DNA of 64,000 nt from Hyphomicrobiales bacterium (GCA_900467745.1 UBQW01000001.1:110006-174005), one strand, 5' to 3'; shown: positions 9,098 through 18,728, numbered from the stretch's first letter. Numbers and translations are program-made. The notes: a model not told the origin generated them from the sequence alone.

Positions 9098-9688
9098 ATG
9101 GACGACAGGACAGGCGCGCTCGGCGCGGCACCGATTGCGGGCGACGCCCTTACCCGCTTCTTCGAGCGCGATGCGATCTCCGTCGCACGCGAGCTGCTTG
9201 CCTGTCGCGTCACGGTCGCCGGCATCGGCGGGCGCATCGTCGAGACCGAGGCCTACTTCCCCGATGACGAGGCCTCCCACAGCTTTCGCGGCCCGACGCA
9301 GCGCAACGGCGCCATGTTCGGAAGACCGGGCAATGTCTATATCTACCGCATCTACGGCATGCACTGGTGCCTGAACTTCGTCTGCACCCCCGGCTCCGCC
9401 GTGCTCATCCGCGCCATCGAGCCGGAAATCGGCATCGCCACGATGATCGAACGCCGTGGCACCAACGCACTCACGCAGCTCTGCAGCGGCCCCGGCAAGC
9501 TCTGCCAGGCGCTCGGCGTCACCATCGCCCTCAATGATCGCCTGCTCGACCGCGACCCCTATTCGCTCACGCCGACGGCACCGTCGCCGATCGTCAGCGG
9601 AAAACGCATCGGCATCACGAAAAATGCCGAAGCACCATGGCGCTTCGGCATTTCAGGGTCTCGCTATCTCAGCAAACCGTTTCGCTGA
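9098..9688 (+). CDS. mpg: 3-methyladenine DNA glycosylase (AAG/Mpg family)
   Basis: A 196-residue base-excision-repair glycosylase that removes alkylated purines. It matches the AAG family: FFERDAISVARELLACRV, the catalytic glutamate in IVETEAY, the segment RNGAMFGRPGNVYIYRIYGMHWCLN, and GPGKLCQALG, ending with GKRIGITKNAEAPWRF as is usual. Length is normal. The ATG at 9098 has only a weak ribosome site and probably relies on coupling to the preceding gene. Its stop codon abuts the stop of the convergent emrB with no spare base, and its last codons contain a perfect hairpin. Confidence 0.92.
   Translation: MDDRTGALGAAPIAGDALTRFFERDAISVARELLACRVTVAGIGGRIVETEAYFPDDEASHSFRGPTQRNGAMFGRPGNVYIYRIYGMHWCLNFVCTPGSAVLIRAIEPEIGIATMIERRGTNALTQLCSGPGKLCQALGVTIALNDRLLDRDPYSLTPTAPSPIVSGKRIGITKNAEAPWRFGISGSRYLSKPFR
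9622..9653. terminator. Hairpin inside the 3' end of the glycosylase gene
   Basis: AAATGCCGAAGC (9622-9633) pairs perfectly with GCTTCGGCATTT (9642-9653) around an 8-base loop, with A and T runs on the outer flanks. It is coding sequence for the glycosylase, but it lies 36-67 bases past the emrB stop on the other strand, which suits a terminator for emrB. Confidence 0.55.
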
Positions 9689-11230
9689 TCATTCCATCAC
9701 GGCGCTGTGGTCCATGACCGGCGCCACCTTGGGCTTGCGCAGCAACAGCACCAGCGGAATGACCGCCAGCGACATGATCATCAGCAGCTTGAAGTCATCG
9801 ATATAGGCGATAACAGTCGACTGCAGCGTGATCAGCTCGTTCAGCGCCGCGCGACCGGCGGCGGTGAGCGGGCTCATCCCTTGTGCTGCCGCGGCATCGA
9901 AGGCGTGGTTGAACGGCGTGACATAGGCGGCGATGTTCTCGTGGTTCACCTGCGCGTTTTCGACCAGCAGAGCCGAGACGATGGAGATACCCACGCTCGA
10001 GCCGATGTTTCTCGACAGGTTGTAGAGACCGGTGCCGTCGCCGCGCATCTCCGCCGGCAGCGTCGAAAACGCGATCGTCGTCAGCGGCACGAACAGGAAG
10101 CCGAGACCGGCGCCCTGGATGAAGCCGACAGAGACGATCGTCCACTGCGAGACATCGGGCGTCCAGCCGGTCATGTCATACATCGCCCATGCCGTCAGCC
10201 CGAGGCCGAGCACCAGCAGCAGGCGCGTGTCCACCTTGCCGATCAGCCGCCCGACGATGAACATGCACAGCATTGTACCCATGCCGCGCGGCCCCATGAC
10301 GATACCAGCGGTGATGACGGGATAGCCCATCAACGTCTGCAGGTAAGGCGTCATCAGCGCCAGAGAGGCGAGATAGGTGATCCCGATCACGAAGATGAAG
10401 ATCATGCTGACGGAGAAGTTCCGGTCGAGGAACAGCTTCGGATTGACGAAGGATTTCTCCGCCGTCAGCGTGTGCACGACAAGCAGATAGAAAGCCGCGG
10501 CACAGATGATCGCCTCGATCATGATTTCGCCCGAGGCGAACCAGTTAAGCTGTTCGCCACGATCGAGGAAGAGCTGCAGTGAAGCGATGCCGAGGCTCAT
10601 CATCCCGAAGCCGAACCAGTCGAGCTCGGCAAGCGCGTCCAGCTTCGTCTCGGTCACGTAGATCATGATGCCGGCAAAGGCGAGCGCCCCGATCGGCACG
10701 TTGATATAGAACACCCACCGCCAGCTGATGTTATCGGTGAGCCAGCCGCCGATGACGGGGCCGAGCACCGGCCCGACCATGACAGACACGCCGAACAAGG
10801 CCATGGCGGACCCGCGTTCTTCCGGCGTGTAGATATCGAGCAGAATGCCCTGCGACAGCGGCACCAGCGATGCACCGAACAGGCCCTGCAACAGGCGGAA
10901 GCCGACAATCTGGTTCAGCGATTGCGCCAGACCGCAGAGCACGGAGGCCACGACGAAGCCGGTGATCGCCGTCAGCAGCACCTTCTTGCGGCCGAACTTG
11001 GCGGCAAGAAAGCCCGACGGCGGCGTCATGATGGCGGCCGCGACGATGTAGGAGGTCAGAACCCAGTTGATCTGGTCGGCGCTCGCCGAAACGCTGCCCT
11101 GGATATAGGGCAGTGCGACGTTGGCGATCGTCGTATCCAGCGCCTGCATGATGACGGCGAGGATGACACAGGCCGTGATCATGCCGCGGTTGGCGACCGG
11201 GACGAAGGACGCGGAGGCAGCGTTACTCAT
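9689..11230 (-). CDS. emrB: EmrB-type drug exporter (MFS, DHA2 family)
   Basis: A 513-residue major facilitator of the 14-helix DHA2 family. It shows the TM1 signature LDTTIANVALPYIQG, the motif-A loop GFLAAKFGRKKVLL, and the antiporter motif C region GPVLGPVIGG. It should work with the adjacent EmrA adaptor to move hydrophobic toxicants across both membranes. ATG 11230 gives MSNAASAS. The emrA stop lies inside its first codons, an 8-bp overlap that implies translational coupling. Regulated by the MarR protein at the head of the operon. Confidence 0.94.
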   Translation of the reverse strand: MSNAASASFVPVANRGMITACVILAVIMQALDTTIANVALPYIQGSVSASADQINWVLTSYIVAAAIMTPPSGFLAAKFGRKKVLLTAITGFVVASVLCGLAQSLNQIVGFRLLQGLFGASLVPLSQGILLDIYTPEERGSAMALFGVSVMVGPVLGPVIGGWLTDNISWRWVFYINVPIGALAFAGIMIYVTETKLDALAELDWFGFGMMSLGIASLQLFLDRGEQLNWFASGEIMIEAIICAAAFYLLVVHTLTAEKSFVNPKLFLDRNFSVSMIFIFVIGITYLASLALMTPYLQTLMGYPVITAGIVMGPRGMGTMLCMFIVGRLIGKVDTRLLLVLGLGLTAWAMYDMTGWTPDVSQWTIVSVGFIQGAGLGFLFVPLTTIAFSTLPAEMRGDGTGLYNLSRNIGSSVGISIVSALLVENAQVNHENIAAYVTPFNHAFDAAAAQGMSPLTAAGRAALNELITLQSTVIAYIDDFKLLMIMSLAVIPLVLLLRKPKVAPVMDHSAVME

Positions 11231-12446
11231 GATCTCCGCCCGAGCGGCCCAGAAGCTTGGACACGAAATCCGGCAGGCCGCGCGCGTGGCCGGTATCGAC
11301 ATCAACGACCGTGCTCATGCCGACGCGAAGCGGCGGCTTGCCGGCTGCATCCTCGATGCTGACGCGCATCGGGATACGCTGCACGACCTTCACCCAGTTG
11401 CCGGTCGTGTTCTGCGCCGGCAGCAGCGAGAAGCTGGAGCCGGAAGCCGGGCTGATGCTCTCGACCTTGCCCTTCCAAGTCACACCCGGATAGGTGTCGA
11501 CATAGATGGTGGCCGTCTGGCCGGGCTTTACATAGGTGAGCTCGGTTTCCTTGGGGCTGGCATCGATCCACAGATTGTTGGTCGCGACCAGCGAGAAGGC
11601 CTGCGTCGATGCCTCGAGATAGGAGCCCGGCTGCAGCGCGTTGACATTGGTGGCGATGCCATCGAAGGGCGCCCGCACCACGCTGTGATCGAGCTGACGC
11701 TGCGCGTCGTCGACCTTGGCCTTGGCTTCAAGATAGAGCGGGTTCTGCTCGGCAGGCTGGTCGGCATTGCCGCCGAGCTGGGCGAGCGTGGCAGCCGCCT
11801 GCGCCTTGGCGACGGCGACCTTCTGCTGGCCGGCCTGCAGATTGTGCTTGGCCTGGTCAAACGCCGTGCGGGTGGCCGCGGAGCTGTTCAGCAGGTTCTG
11901 CTGGCGGTCGAATTCGGTCTGGAAATACGGAATGTCGGCCTCGGCCTGGGTGATCTCGGCCAGCGACTGCTGGTAGCTTGCTTCCAGGTTGAGGATCTGG
12001 TTACGCACCGCGCCAAGCTGCGCCTTGGCGCCGTCGAGCGCGATCTTGAACACGTCCTGGCGAAGGCTGAACAGCACCTGCCCCTGCTTCACCGCTTCGT
12101 TTTCATGCACGTTGATCGTGTCGACGATGCCGGAAACGTCGGTGGTCAGCCCGACCATGTCGGACTTGATGTAGGCGTTGTCGGTCGACATCACCTGGCC
12201 GCCATTGACGTAGTAATAACCGCCGATCACAAGCGCGACGGGCAGCAGCGCAAACAGCACCGGCCGGGTCATGCTGCGCTTGCGGCGCGGGGGCGTGGTC
12301 ACGGGCGGCGCGACGGCGGTGACAGGCGCCGGAGTGGACGATGGCGCCTCGGCGACGGTTTCCTCGCGAGGAGAAACCTCGTTCGTTTCGGCAGCAGTAT
12401 TGGCATCGGCGTCGGACACGACGCGCAGGGGAGTTTTATCAGCCAT
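11223..12446 (-). CDS. emrA: EmrA/HlyD-type adaptor protein
   Basis: A 407-residue periplasmic adaptor partnering the EmrB transporter. A low-complexity cytoplasmic tail (residues 1-58) precedes a single membrane helix (PVLFALLPVALVIGGYYYV). Then come the lipoyl half STDNAYIKSDMVGLTTDVSGIV, a Gln/Ala-rich coiled coil, the second lipoyl half (VVRAPFDGIATNVNALQPGSYL) and the barrel with GQTATIYVDTYPG, as in EmrA. Start ATG 12446 overlaps the marR stop by 8 bp and its own stop overlaps emrB by 8 bp. Confidence 0.94.
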   Translation of the reverse strand: MADKTPLRVVSDADANTAAETNEVSPREETVAEAPSSTPAPVTAVAPPVTTPPRRKRSMTRPVLFALLPVALVIGGYYYVNGGQVMSTDNAYIKSDMVGLTTDVSGIVDTINVHENEAVKQGQVLFSLRQDVFKIALDGAKAQLGAVRNQILNLEASYQQSLAEITQAEADIPYFQTEFDRQQNLLNSSAATRTAFDQAKHNLQAGQQKVAVAKAQAAATLAQLGGNADQPAEQNPLYLEAKAKVDDAQRQLDHSVVRAPFDGIATNVNALQPGSYLEASTQAFSLVATNNLWIDASPKETELTYVKPGQTATIYVDTYPGVTWKGKVESISPASGSSFSLLPAQNTTGNWVKVVQRIPMRVSIEDAAGKPPLRVGMSTVVDVDTGHARGLPDFVSKLLGRSGGDHE

Positions 12447-12909
12447 GGTTGGTCTCGTTTTCGGCCAATGCCAGGGGGGTCCGGCAGGCCTGCACTAGGT
12501 TGGTCTTCATCTGCGACAGGATTTGGAAAAGCTGCTCCCGCTCTTCGGCGGAAACATCCTCCAGGGCTTCGCCTCGCGTCACATCGCCAAGTCCGCGCAT
12601 TTCCGCCAGAAGCGGATGTGCCTCCTCGCGCATGTAAAGCAGCCAGATCCGGCGGTCCGTCGGGTGCTGGCGGCGCTCGATCAGCCCGCGCTCGGCGAGC
12701 TTGTCGAGAATGCGTACAAGTGTGATCGGCTCGATCTCCAGCATCTCCGCCAGCCCGCCCTGGTGTATCCCCTCATTGTTGGAGAGATACGCCAGCGCCT
12801 GCCACTGCGACGACGTCAGCCCAAGACCCTTCGCCCGCTGCTCGAAACGCTTTCGAAGCAGACGTGCAACATCATGGAGGAGGAAGCCGAGAGGCGGATT
12901 GCTGTTCAT
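12439..12909 (-). CDS. MarR-family repressor of the emrAB operon
   Basis: A 156-residue MarR regulator: dimerisation helices, the winged helix with LTSSQWQALAYLSNNEGIHQGGLAEML and ITLVRILDKLAERGLIERR, and the wing QHPTDRRIWLLYM. Such proteins usually repress their own operon and release DNA when they bind phenolic or hydrophobic compounds. I chose ATG 12909 (MNSNPPLGF); an upstream ATG at 12936 would place the start inside the putative operator. It is the first gene of marR-emrA-emrB. Confidence 0.93.
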   Translation of the reverse strand: MNSNPPLGFLLHDVARLLRKRFEQRAKGLGLTSSQWQALAYLSNNEGIHQGGLAEMLEIEPITLVRILDKLAERGLIERRQHPTDRRIWLLYMREEAHPLLAEMRGLGDVTRGEALEDVSAEEREQLFQILSQMKTNLVQACRTPLALAENETNHG

Positions 12910-12930
12910 TGAAGACTGCGCGAATAGTAA

Positions 12931-12947
12931 GCACACTTATAATGTGC
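12931..12947. promoter_or_regulatory. Candidate MarR operator and promoter
   Basis: GCACA (12931-12935) and TGTGC (12943-12947) form an inverted repeat around CTTATAA, 22 bp upstream of the marR start. The spacer carries a TATAA-like element on both strands, so a bound dimer would cover a promoter, the usual autorepression layout. Site assignment is inference from symmetry and position. Confidence 0.5.
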
Positions 12948-13356
12948 CTAGATATATTGAGCAGGTGCAACATACAAGTCACCTTCGGTTGATTATTCGC
13001 CTTCTGCGATGAATTTATCGCACCCGGCTAAGGAACATGCTGCCGAAACCCGTGAGCGTTGACGCCTGCGCGATACTCTCCCTGATTTCATTGACCTCGA
13101 CAATTTCAACCCACCGGGATTTGCTTTTCGTCAAGACACCCGTTTATATGGAAATCCAGAGGCTTACCGGGTGGGGACCTTCCCGGCCAATCGATCGCAA
13201 CGGCATGCAAGTCGTGAGCGCTATCAGCGCCACGAACGTAAGACAGCATTAGAAATAGGCGAGCGACACACAGTCGCTCGAGTACCGCCTGACATGAAAC
13301 GCATTCTTTCAGCATAGTCATGGCGGCGTGTTTGGCCGCCCGAATGGGGAGCCGCC
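12948..13356. other. Intergenic region between marR operon and second RND operon
   Basis: About 410 bp with no frame I trust. It is less GC-rich than the neighbouring genes near 12950-13010. One clear element is an 8-bp perfect inverted repeat, CGAGCGAC (13260-13267) and GTCGCTCG (13273-13280), with a 5-bp spacer, 77 bp before the RND adaptor start. It may be an operator or a 5' leader hairpin. No regulator gene adjoins this RND operon on the same strand. Confidence 0.45.
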
Positions 13357-14535
13357 ATGCCTTTCTCGCTTCGATACGTCTTGGCCTTCAGCAGCGTCGC
13401 GTTCTTACCCCTCGCCTCATCCGCCCAGCAGGCCGCTTCTCCGCCCCCGCCGCCCGTCACCGTGGCCAAGCCCGTTGTGCGCGAGGTCGTCGACAACGAC
13501 GAATTCATCGGCCGCTTCCAGGCAGTCGACGAGGTCTCGGTGCGCGCGCGTGTCGGCGGCTATCTCAACGAGGTCGATTTCACCGACGGTGCGCTGGTGA
13601 AGAAAGGCGACAAGCTCTTCGTCATCGACCAGCGCCCCTTCGTCACCGCGCTTAACGAGGCCAATGCCGCGCTCGAAGTCGCCAAATCCACCCAGACCTA
13701 CGCCGAGGCGCAGTTCAACCGCGCGCAGAGCCTCGCCACCAGCGGCAGCCAGTCGGTCTCGACGCTCGATGATCGCCGGCGTGAATGGCTCTCCGCGCAG
13801 GCCAATGTCCGCGGCGCCCAGGCAACCGCCGACCGTGCGGCCCTCGACATGGAATACACCACGATATCAGCGCCGCTCAGCGGCCGCATCGACCGCCGCC
13901 TGATCTCCACCGGCAATCTGGTGCAGGCGGACCAGACGATCCTGACGACCATCGTGTCGCTGGACCCAATCGATTTCTACTTCGACGTCGATGAACGCCG
14001 CCTGCTGAACTTCGCCGATACGGCGCGCAAGCTCGGCAAGGATCTGCAACTGGGCGGCGGCGGCGTGCCTGTCACCGTGACGATCTCCGACCCGACCGCC
14101 AAGCCCTTCACCGGCAAACTCGACTTCGCCGAAAACCGCATCGACAACGAGAGCGGCACCATCCGCATCCGCGCTCGCCTCGCCAATCCCGACCTGATCC
14201 TGCAGCCCGGTCTCTTCGGCCGCGTACAGGTGGAGGCGTCCAACAAGTACAAGGCGATCCTTGTTCCCGACGAGGCGATCGGCTCCGACCAGAACGAACG
14301 CGTCGTCTTCGTCGTCGGCACCGACGGCAAGGTCTCGACCAAGCCCGTGCGCCCCGGCCCTAGGCTTTATGGCTACCGCGTCATCCGCGAGGGCCTCGAT
14401 GGCACCGAGACGATCATCGTCAACGGCCTGATGCGCGCCCGCCCCGGCGCCACCATCACGCCGCAGATGACCGAGCTGCCGCAGGAACGGCGCGACACGC
14501 CGCCGGATAACGCCGCGACGGAGACGCCACAATGA
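13357..14535 (+). CDS. RND efflux periplasmic adaptor (second system)
   Basis: A 392-residue membrane fusion protein with a cleavable-looking signal peptide (LAFSSVAFLPLASSAQQ). The lipoyl motif VSVRARVGGYLNEVDFTDGALVKKGD, an alpha-hairpin (about 90-155), the second lipoyl half YTTISAPLSGRIDRRLISTGNLV, and the barrel QPGLFGRVQVEASNKYKAILVP follow in family order. The acidic, proline-rich tail (RRDTPPDNAATETPQ) is longer than usual. Its stop overlaps the transporter start by 4 bp (ATGA). Confidence 0.94.
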   Translation: MPFSLRYVLAFSSVAFLPLASSAQQAASPPPPPVTVAKPVVREVVDNDEFIGRFQAVDEVSVRARVGGYLNEVDFTDGALVKKGDKLFVIDQRPFVTALNEANAALEVAKSTQTYAEAQFNRAQSLATSGSQSVSTLDDRRREWLSAQANVRGAQATADRAALDMEYTTISAPLSGRIDRRLISTGNLVQADQTILTTIVSLDPIDFYFDVDERRLLNFADTARKLGKDLQLGGGGVPVTVTISDPTAKPFTGKLDFAENRIDNESGTIRIRARLANPDLILQPGLFGRVQVEASNKYKAILVPDEAIGSDQNERVVFVVGTDGKVSTKPVRPGPRLYGYRVIREGLDGTETIIVNGLMRARPGATITPQMTELPQERRDTPPDNAATETPQ

Positions 14536-17500
14536 GGTTCGCTCATTTCTTCGTCGACCGCCCGATCTTCGCGGCGGTCATCTCGATCGTGCTCCTCGTC
14601 GTCGGCAGCATCGCCTACACGCAGCTGCCGGTGTCGCAATATCCCGAGATCGCGCCGCCAACCATCGTGGTGCGCACCTCCTATCCGGGCGCCGACCCGC
14701 AGACCATCGCCGATACGGTCTCCACACCACTGGAGCAGCAGATCAACGGTGTCGAGGACATGCTCTACATGTCCTCCTATTCCAGCGCCGATGGCGCCAT
14801 GTCGCTTACCATCACCTTCAAGCTCGGCACCGATCTCGACAAGGTGCAGGTGCTCGTCCAGAACCGCGTCTCGATCGCCCTTCCCCGCCTTCCCGAAGAG
14901 GTGCAGCGCCTCGGCGTCACCACCGACAAGAGCTCGCCCGACCTGATGATGGTCGTGCACCTGCTCTCGCCCTCGCACCGCTACGACCAGCTCTACGTCT
15001 CCAATTATGCCCGAAACCGCATCCGCGACACTCTCGTCCGCCTCGATGGCGTCGGCGACGTGCAGGTGTTCGGCGAGCGCCAGTATTCGATGCGCATCTG
15101 GCTCGATCCGCAAAAGCTCTCCGCCTACGGCATGACGTCGGATGACGTGGTGTCGGCCCTTCGCGACCAGAACGTCCAGGTCTCCGGCGGCAAGATCGGC
15201 GCGCCGCCCGTAACAGGCAAGAACGCCTTCGAATATACGGTCAGAACCGACGGCCGTTTCTCCGACGTGCGCGAATTCCGCTACGTCATCGTCAAGTCGA
15301 CAGGGGCCGGCCGGCTTGTGCAGCTGCAGGACGTCGCCCGCATCGAACTCGGTGCGCAGGACTATGTGACGAACAGCTATCTCAACAACGACCCCGCCGT
15401 GGCGCTCGGCATCTTCGCCCGCCCGGGAACCAACGCGCTCGATACCGCGCACCAGATCCAGTCGCTGATGAAGGACATCTCCCAGACCTTCCCGCAGGGT
15501 TTGGAATACCGCATCGTCTACGACACCACCGAGTTCATCTCGGAATCGATCACCGAGGTCTATCGCACCATCGCCGAAGCCGCGATCCTGGTGGCGATCG
15601 TCGTCCTCGTCTTCCTGCAATCGTGGCGCACCGCGATCATCCCGATCATCGCCATCCCGGTCTCGCTGATCGGCACCTTCGCTGTGCTGCTCGCCTTCGG
15701 ATTCTCGCTGAACATGCTGACGCTGTTCGGCCTGGTGCTGGCGATCGGCATCGTCGTCGACGACGCCATCGTCGTGGTCGAGAATGTCGAGCGCAATCTC
15801 GCCAAGGGCATGACGCCGAAGGAAGCCGCGCATGTGACGATGGACGAAGTCGGCACCGCCGTCATCGCCATCTCGCTGGTGCTGATCGCCGTCTTCGTTC
15901 CGACCGCCTTCATCCCCGGGATTTCCGGCCAGTTCTACAAGCAGTTCGCCGTGACCATCTCGGTCACCACCGCGATCTCGGCGCTGAACTCGCTGACGCT
16001 CTCGCCGGCACTCGCCGGTATTCTGCTGAGGAGCCACGATCACCAGCACACGCGCAACAACATCGCCTTGCGTTTCGGGCGCGGTCTCGCGAACGGCTTC
16101 AACAACGGCTTCGATCGCCTGAGCCGCGGCTATTCGTGGATCGTCAGGCATCTCGTCCGAAGCTGGATCGGCATCACCTGCTCGCTGCTCGTCTTCGCCG
16201 GCCTGCTCGGCGCGACCTATTTCATGATCACCAAGGTCCCGTCGGGCTTCATCCCGACCATGGACCAAGGATACGCCATCGTCGTCGTCCAGCTGCCCGA
16301 TGGCGCGTCGCTGGCGCGAACCGATGCGGTGGTCAAGCAGGTGGGTGATATCGCCCGCACGGTCCCCGGCGTCGGCAACGCCGTGCAGTTTGCCGGCTTC
16401 AGCGGCGCGACCTTCACCAACGCCTCCAATTCCGGCGTCGTCTTCGTGCCGTTCAAGTCGTTCGCCGAGCGCGAGGAAGGCGGCGAGACCGCCAACAAGA
16501 TCATCGGCGAGCTGTTTGGCAAGCTGCAGAGCATCCAGGAGGCCTTCATCATCGCCGTCCCGCCGCCTTCGGTGCGCGGCGTCGGCAATTCCGGCGGCTT
16601 CAAGATGCAGATCCTCGATCTTGAAAACGCCGACATGACCCGCGTGCTCGGCCTTGCCCGCCAGATGATGGGCGCGGCCGCGACGACCGAAGGCCTGACC
16701 GGCGTCTTCACGACGTTCTCCGATGCCAGCCCGCAATATTACCTCGCCATCGATCGCGACAAGGCCCGTTTCCTCAACGTGCCGATCCCCAACATCTTCA
16801 ACGCGCTGTCGATCAATCTCGGCGTCGCCTATGTCAACGACTTCAACGCCTTCGGCCGCGTTTACCAGGTGCGCGCCCAGGCCGACCGGCAATACCGCAT
16901 GGACCGCGAGGACATCTTAGGCCTCAAGGTGCGCTCGGCCACCGGCGCGCTGGTGCCGCTCGGCACGCTGATGGATATTCAGGATTCCAGCGGCCCTGCC
17001 CTCGTCCAGCGCTACAACATGTATGTGTCCGTCCCGCTGCAGGGCAACCCGACACCCGGCACATCGACGGGCGACGCGCTGAAGAAGATGGAGGCGCTGG
17101 CCGCCAAGATCCTGCCGCCCGGCACGACCTTTGAATGGACCGAACTCGCCTACCAGGAAACCCATACCGGCAACACGGCGGTCTATATCTTCGCGCTCTC
17201 GGTCATCTTCGTCTTCCTGGCGCTCGCGGCCCAATATGAAAGCTGGGTCCTGCCGCTGGCGATCATCCTGATCGTCCCGCTGGCTGTGCTTGCCGCGCTG
17301 ATCGGGGTCTGGTTCAGGGGCATGGACAACAACGTGCTGACGCAGATCGGCCTGATCGTCTTGATCGGCCTTGCGGCGAAGAACGCGATCCTGATCGTCG
17401 AGTTCGCCCGCCAGGCGGAAGACGAAGGCAAGTCGCCGGTGGAGGCAGCCGTCGAGGCAAGCCATCTGCGCCTGCGCCCGATCCTGATGACGGCCTTCGC

Positions 17501-17726
17501 CTTCATCTTCGGGGTGCTGCCGCTTGCGATCGCCACCGGCCCCGGCGCGGAAATGCGCCAGTCGCTCGGCACGGCCGTCTTCTCAGGCATGCTCGGCGTC
17601 ACGATCTTCGGTCTGTTCCTGACGCCCGTCTTCTATGTCGCGCTACGGTCGTTCAGAAGGAAGGCCCGGCCAGCAGAGACAGTGGAACCGGATGCAGGCG
17701 CCCCGCCGGCCGAAGCCTCGTCATGA
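14532..17726 (+). CDS. RND efflux transporter, inner-membrane subunit (second system)
   Basis: A 1064-residue AcrB-type pump beginning MRFAHFFVDRPIFAAVISIVLL. The proton-relay pair is in GIVVDDAIVVVENVERN and the TM10 lysine in GLAAKNAILIVEFA; GAEMRQSLGTAVFSGMLG near the end is the last conserved block. It is related to but distinct from the transporter at 136-3339. Translation is coupled to the adaptor by the ATGA overlap. Its 3' end overlaps the convergent exoZ-like gene by 6 bp, so the exopolysaccharide cluster begins immediately. Confidence 0.95.
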   Translation: MRFAHFFVDRPIFAAVISIVLLVVGSIAYTQLPVSQYPEIAPPTIVVRTSYPGADPQTIADTVSTPLEQQINGVEDMLYMSSYSSADGAMSLTITFKLGTDLDKVQVLVQNRVSIALPRLPEEVQRLGVTTDKSSPDLMMVVHLLSPSHRYDQLYVSNYARNRIRDTLVRLDGVGDVQVFGERQYSMRIWLDPQKLSAYGMTSDDVVSALRDQNVQVSGGKIGAPPVTGKNAFEYTVRTDGRFSDVREFRYVIVKSTGAGRLVQLQDVARIELGAQDYVTNSYLNNDPAVALGIFARPGTNALDTAHQIQSLMKDISQTFPQGLEYRIVYDTTEFISESITEVYRTIAEAAILVAIVVLVFLQSWRTAIIPIIAIPVSLIGTFAVLLAFGFSLNMLTLFGLVLAIGIVVDDAIVVVENVERNLAKGMTPKEAAHVTMDEVGTAVIAISLVLIAVFVPTAFIPGISGQFYKQFAVTISVTTAISALNSLTLSPALAGILLRSHDHQHTRNNIALRFGRGLANGFNNGFDRLSRGYSWIVRHLVRSWIGITCSLLVFAGLLGATYFMITKVPSGFIPTMDQGYAIVVVQLPDGASLARTDAVVKQVGDIARTVPGVGNAVQFAGFSGATFTNASNSGVVFVPFKSFAEREEGGETANKIIGELFGKLQSIQEAFIIAVPPPSVRGVGNSGGFKMQILDLENADMTRVLGLARQMMGAAATTEGLTGVFTTFSDASPQYYLAIDRDKARFLNVPIPNIFNALSINLGVAYVNDFNAFGRVYQVRAQADRQYRMDREDILGLKVRSATGALVPLGTLMDIQDSSGPALVQRYNMYVSVPLQGNPTPGTSTGDALKKMEALAAKILPPGTTFEWTELAYQETHTGNTAVYIFALSVIFVFLALAAQYESWVLPLAIILIVPLAVLAALIGVWFRGMDNNVLTQIGLIVLIGLAAKNAILIVEFARQAEDEGKSPVEAAVEASHLRLRPILMTAFAFIFGVLPLAIATGPGAEMRQSLGTAVFSGMLGVTIFGLFLTPVFYVALRSFRRKARPAETVEPDAGAPPAEASS

Positions 17727-18728
17727 GGCTCGGCGGGCGAGCGTCGCCTGTTTCGAGCGCGAGCTGGAAAGCAGCTTCCTCAGCGGCTTCTCGATGAGTT
17801 CGTAGGCCGCGGTTCCAAGAACCACGCCGGCGAGAACACACACCGGAGCCATGACGGTGGCTGAGAGGCCGATCACCTGCCCCGCCTTGGCCACCACCGA
17901 GATCGCCAGCGTGTGCCAGAGATAGATCGAGTAGGAGGCGTCGCCGAGATAGGTGAGCAGCGGCATGCGGCCGAGGCTTCCGGCCGCCTCCAGCGACACC
18001 ATCCCGTAAACAAGCACCATCGCCAGCGGACCGCAGATCCCGGCATTGAACTCGGCGCCCATCAGATGGATGGCGGCGAAACCGGAAAGGGCGGCGCCCA
18101 CGCAGGCCAGCCCCAGGCTGGTGCCGGCGATCCACCAGCGCAGCCACAGCTCGGCAATCAATACGCCGCCGACAAACTCGAGAATGATCGGTCGCGTGTA
18201 GGTGTAGAGCGCCGGCGTCGTCGGCTGCAGGATCTGCCCGGCCAGGAAGAAGCCGCCGAACAGCGCGAGCAGAAAGGCGAGACGCCATTTGCGCGGCAGG
18301 AAAAGCGCGCCGGCGAAGAGCACATAGAAGAAGATCTCGAAATTGAGCGTCCATCCCTGCACCAGCACCGGCCAGATATCGCCGGTGCTCGGCGAATGCG
18401 CGGGAATGAAGAACAGCGACGCAAGGATATGCGACGTCGTCAGCTGCAGGTTCGGAAACAGCCCGGCCACGGCGCCGGCGATCATGATTGCTGTCACCAG
18501 CCAATAGGATGGCGCGATGCGGCGCAGGCGGTCCAGGAGAAAGCCCTGCGGCGTCATCGGCCGGCGCTCGCTGATCACCCACATGATGAAGCCGCTGATG
18601 ACGAAGAACACATCGACACCGGCAGCCCCGATGGCGAAGTGCTCGCCGGACTTCTCGGCCGCGTGAAAAACAACGACAGCAAGCGCCGCGAAGGCGCGCA
18701 GATATTGGATGCCGTAAAGGGTCTTCAT
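17721..18728 (-). CDS. exoZ: Acyltransferase-3 membrane protein, ExoZ-like acetyltransferase
   Basis: A 335-residue polytopic acyltransferase of the OafA/NodX family. It begins YGIQYLRAFAALAVVVFHA with the family's key histidine, has GAAGVDVFFVISGFIMW, and about ten membrane helices. In Sinorhizobium meliloti, ExoZ acetylates a succinoglycan glucose, and this gene follows exoY-F-Q in the same order there, so the assignment rests on context plus family. It is the last gene of the leftward set. Another sugar acetylation role is possible. Confidence 0.85.
   Translation of the reverse strand: MKTLYGIQYLRAFAALAVVVFHAAEKSGEHFAIGAAGVDVFFVISGFIMWVISERRPMTPQGFLLDRLRRIAPSYWLVTAIMIAGAVAGLFPNLQLTTSHILASLFFIPAHSPSTGDIWPVLVQGWTLNFEIFFYVLFAGALFLPRKWRLAFLLALFGGFFLAGQILQPTTPALYTYTRPIILEFVGGVLIAELWLRWWIAGTSLGLACVGAALSGFAAIHLMGAEFNAGICGPLAMVLVYGMVSLEAAGSLGRMPLLTYLGDASYSIYLWHTLAISVVAKAGQVIGLSATVMAPVCVLAGVVLGTAAYELIEKPLRKLLSSSRSKQATLARRAS

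Noticed and set aside
13037..13321. Short frames between marR and the second RND operon
   Set aside because: They have weak or absent ribosome sites, no family features and irregular codon use.
14373..16892. An 839-residue open frame opposite the second RND operon
   Set aside because: It is rich in Asp/His/Arg in the way typical of the antisense of GC-rich membrane-protein genes, and the sense strand carries unmistakable RND motifs.
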